A DNA stretch of 63,069 nucleotides from NCBI GenBank assembly GCA_019247695.1, contig JAFBAP010000070.1, forward strand, positions 1 through 63,069, in the 5' to 3' direction. Shown piece by piece: positions 61,403-63,069 of the stretch. Source of the DNA: Verrucomicrobiota bacterium (GTDB taxonomy: Bacteria > Verrucomicrobiota > Verrucomicrobiia > Chthoniobacterales > JAFAMB01). Within the stretch, counting starts at the first letter, position 1; the number at the start of each line of letters is the position of its first letter. The notes under the pieces were generated by a model. The model searched no databases and had not been told where the DNA came from. It saw only the letters and a program-made list of their open reading frames with translations. A program made the position numbers and the translations under genes.

Positions 61403-63069
61403 ATGCCCGCAATGGACCTCCCCGATCCGTCCAAGCACGCCCTTACCGTTCCGCTTCGACCTGAGGATATCGCGGCGCCGGTGTCTTTCGGGCTGATCCT
61501 GGTGAAGGGGGACGGCGGCGGTTCACCGTTCATTCTTTTGCGCCAGACGACCGGCGCCCTGATTTTTCTGGGCTGCATTCGCGACCGGGACGGGTTGGTG
61601 TTGGAATTGTGCGAGGTCTGGGTGCAGGATGTGCCCGGGTTGCGCGCTTCTTTCCGCGCCCGGTTGGAGCGGATTACGAACGAATCGTTTGACCGGCACT
61701 GGCTCGACCGCTGGCAGGTGCGACGCCAGGTCAGCGGCGCACACGTTCCCCGCACCGGGTGGGAAGGGGCGGCCGTTAATCCCATTGTTTTTGAGCCTGC
61801 CGGCCAGAAGGTAGAATACCTGCAAGCTCCGGACAGCGGATCACCGCTGGCGCTCTGCACGGACGATTCCGTTTTGCTCGAAGCGGGCCTGCCCGCGTAT
61901 CGGGGTTCGTTATCGCGTTTTCTCTGGAACCAGAACACCGCGGAGCCCCATTTTTACCAGCTTGCTTCGAGTGAACCCTTACCGGCAGGGGTCAATCCGT
62001 GGCCAAAGCAGCCGGACCCGAAGCTGGTGTTCAACCCCGGCGGCGGCAGCCTGTCGATCTACCCATACGCCCCATTCGCGCTGCCGGAATACGCCGACCT
62101 GCTTGCGGGCAAACCGTGGACCGGCGTCAGGCCGGAGGTGATTGCGTGCCTGCCCGCCTGGTACCAAGGGTTGATTGATCCGGACGATCTGGCCCATGGG
62201 GATTCCCTTTTTTTGCACAGCCGATTTGGTCCGAGCGAACGGCTGACCGAGACATTGCTCCTGAAGATTAATCTTCTGACCCAGGCCATAAGCCAGGTTG
62301 AAACCCAGACGCGAATCCGCCAGCAGCCGTTCCTGCGATTAGATCAGGATAGTTTCAGGGTCCACCTGGCGGCTCCCGGTCCGGGTCTGCCGGCGTTCTG
62401 GAATGCACGGGTCGAGCTGGTCGCCGACAGCGCGGCCGAGCGCGTTTCTCTGGGACAGACCGACCTCCCCTACTTCCTGCCTCCGGACGCGCTTTCTCCG
62501 TCCGTCTACCAGCCTAAAAGCACGCCGGTGTACCAGCGCTCGACGGCAACGGTTCGCATCCGCGAAGTGTTGCCTTCCGCAGACGGAAGGACTGCGCTTG
62601 ACCTGACGTTTGCCACGGAGGACGAGTTGCCGGCGGCCGCGAGCGACTTGGTCCACCTCACGCTGCCCGCCGCCGGCGGCAGCCTGGACGTGTACGGGCA
62701 TCCCGACAAGCCGCGCGGCTTGGCTGAGCGCGAAGTGCGCATCCGGACGTTACCGCAGGTTATCGCACCTGCCGTGGGCAAGGAACTGGAGCGCATGGCG
62801 GGTCTGCCGCTGACCAAGGTTCCGTTTGAACTCTTGCCGCGGCTAACGTCCCCCTACGATCTCTATGCGCTGGCCGTGCTCGGCGCAAAAGTTTTACTCT
62901 CGGCTGACGAAAATCCCCTTCCCATCGTCATCGACGAGCTGCTTAGTTTTGCCGCCCAACTGGCCTCGGAACAAGCGCGGCAGGAACCGCTCAGGGAACG
63001 AATCGTCAGGCTCTTCGGACAGGAAGCGCGTTGGTCACGCACGCTGGGACCGCAAAATGTGCGCCGGCA
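61403..63069 (+). CDS. Large unidentified protein, partial at window end
   Basis: From ATG 61403 the frame is open for 555 codons to the window edge. It starts MPAMDLPDPSKHALTVPLRP and has no signal peptide or clear motif; composition and absence of stops over 1.67 kb support it as real. Visible pieces include FLWNQNTAEPHFYQLAS, LVFNPGGGSLSIYPYAPF and GLIDPDDLAHGDSLFLHS, suggesting a beta-rich N-terminal part followed by a helical/linker part (DLLAGKPWTGVRPEVIACL). Several Gly/Pro-rich loops could be inter-domain linkers. It may be a modular cytoplasmic or structural protein; I cannot name a family. The promoter should lie within the repeat-containing gap upstream. Confidence 0.7.
   Translation, partial: MPAMDLPDPSKHALTVPLRPEDIAAPVSFGLILVKGDGGGSPFILLRQTTGALIFLGCIRDRDGLVLELCEVWVQDVPGLRASFRARLERITNESFDRHWLDRWQVRRQVSGAHVPRTGWEGAAVNPIVFEPAGQKVEYLQAPDSGSPLALCTDDSVLLEAGLPAYRGSLSRFLWNQNTAEPHFYQLASSEPLPAGVNPWPKQPDPKLVFNPGGGSLSIYPYAPFALPEYADLLAGKPWTGVRPEVIACLPAWYQGLIDPDDLAHGDSLFLHSRFGPSERLTETLLLKINLLTQAISQVETQTRIRQQPFLRLDQDSFRVHLAAPGPGLPAFWNARVELVADSAAERVSLGQTDLPYFLPPDALSPSVYQPKSTPVYQRSTATVRIREVLPSADGRTALDLTFATEDELPAAASDLVHLTLPAAGGSLDVYGHPDKPRGLAEREVRIRTLPQVIAPAVGKELERMAGLPLTKVPFELLPRLTSPYDLYALAVLGAKVLLSADENPLPIVIDELLSFAAQLASEQARQEPLRERIVRLFGQEARWSRTLGPQNVRR

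Overview
The window looks like chromosome of a high-GC, Gram-negative soil bacterium, most probably Verrucomicrobiota (a Chthoniobacterales-like lineage). This is inferred from an ECF sigma factor translationally coupled to a Ser/Thr kinase with TPRs, a LamG-GH51 arabinofuranosidase, a Kdo hydroxylase (LPS), and a family of intergenic palindromic repeats. Taxonomy was not tested by any search.

Layout. 0-4 kb: a minus-strand operon with a RoxA/MauG-like di-heme cytochrome, a DUF4331-SRPBCC fusion and a partial helical protein. 4-9 kb: gene debris (an amidase/MscS chimera), a DUF5519 protein, an L,D-transpeptidase and two response regulators. 9.2-14.7 kb: a giant kinase-like/AAA/GAF/PAS/histidine kinase whose kinase-like domain lacks its catalytic residues. 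14.7-18.1 kb: a mobile-element graveyard holding Tn3-family tnpA and tnpR pieces, a 333-bp element with ~64-bp inverted ends, a dif-like palindrome, DDE and Uma2 fragments, and broken toxin-antitoxin genes. 18-29 kb: GH51 enzyme, an IS256 remnant, an alkyltransferase-like protein, a VOC protein, YqhA, and the sigma/kinase pair. 29-40.8 kb: an SbmA/YddA-type ABC exporter, a MarR regulator with its own candidate operator, phosphoketolase, alcohol dehydrogenase, an internally deleted MOSC-ferredoxin pseudogene, a peroxiredoxin, a pyridine nucleotide-disulfide oxidoreductase and a SnoaL-like protein. 41.4-46.0 kb: a tightly coupled egtB-egtD-ABC ATPase-(binding protein/permease) operon. 46.7-50 kb: an MDR reductase, a Kdo hydroxylase and an ICMT/NnrU-like membrane protein. 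50-58 kb: a DUF4062-STAND NTPase with 16 near-identical WD40 repeats, a YHS protein, and a SLOG-like/SLATT-like membrane protein. 58-63 kb: a D-2-hydroxyacid dehydrogenase, tRNA-Tyr, a phytoene dehydrogenase-like enzyme and a large unidentified partial gene.

Two gene groups stand out. The first is the ergothioneine-type operon: EgtD makes hercynine and EgtB adds sulfur, while the ABC genes, joined by ATGA overlaps, form an EgtUV-like transporter whose binding domain precedes the permease, the reverse of known EgtU. The second is the STAND-WD40 gene close to the SLOG/SLATT-like gene; both architectures occur in bacterial conflict or defence systems, and the WD40 array shows signs of repeat homogenisation.

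Many intergenic gaps are filled by a composite repeat with the order B-P-C. P is a 185-bp palindrome; B and C are flanking modules of about 90 bp. Most long open frames on the opposite strand of real genes, and those inside repeats, were judged spurious and left out.
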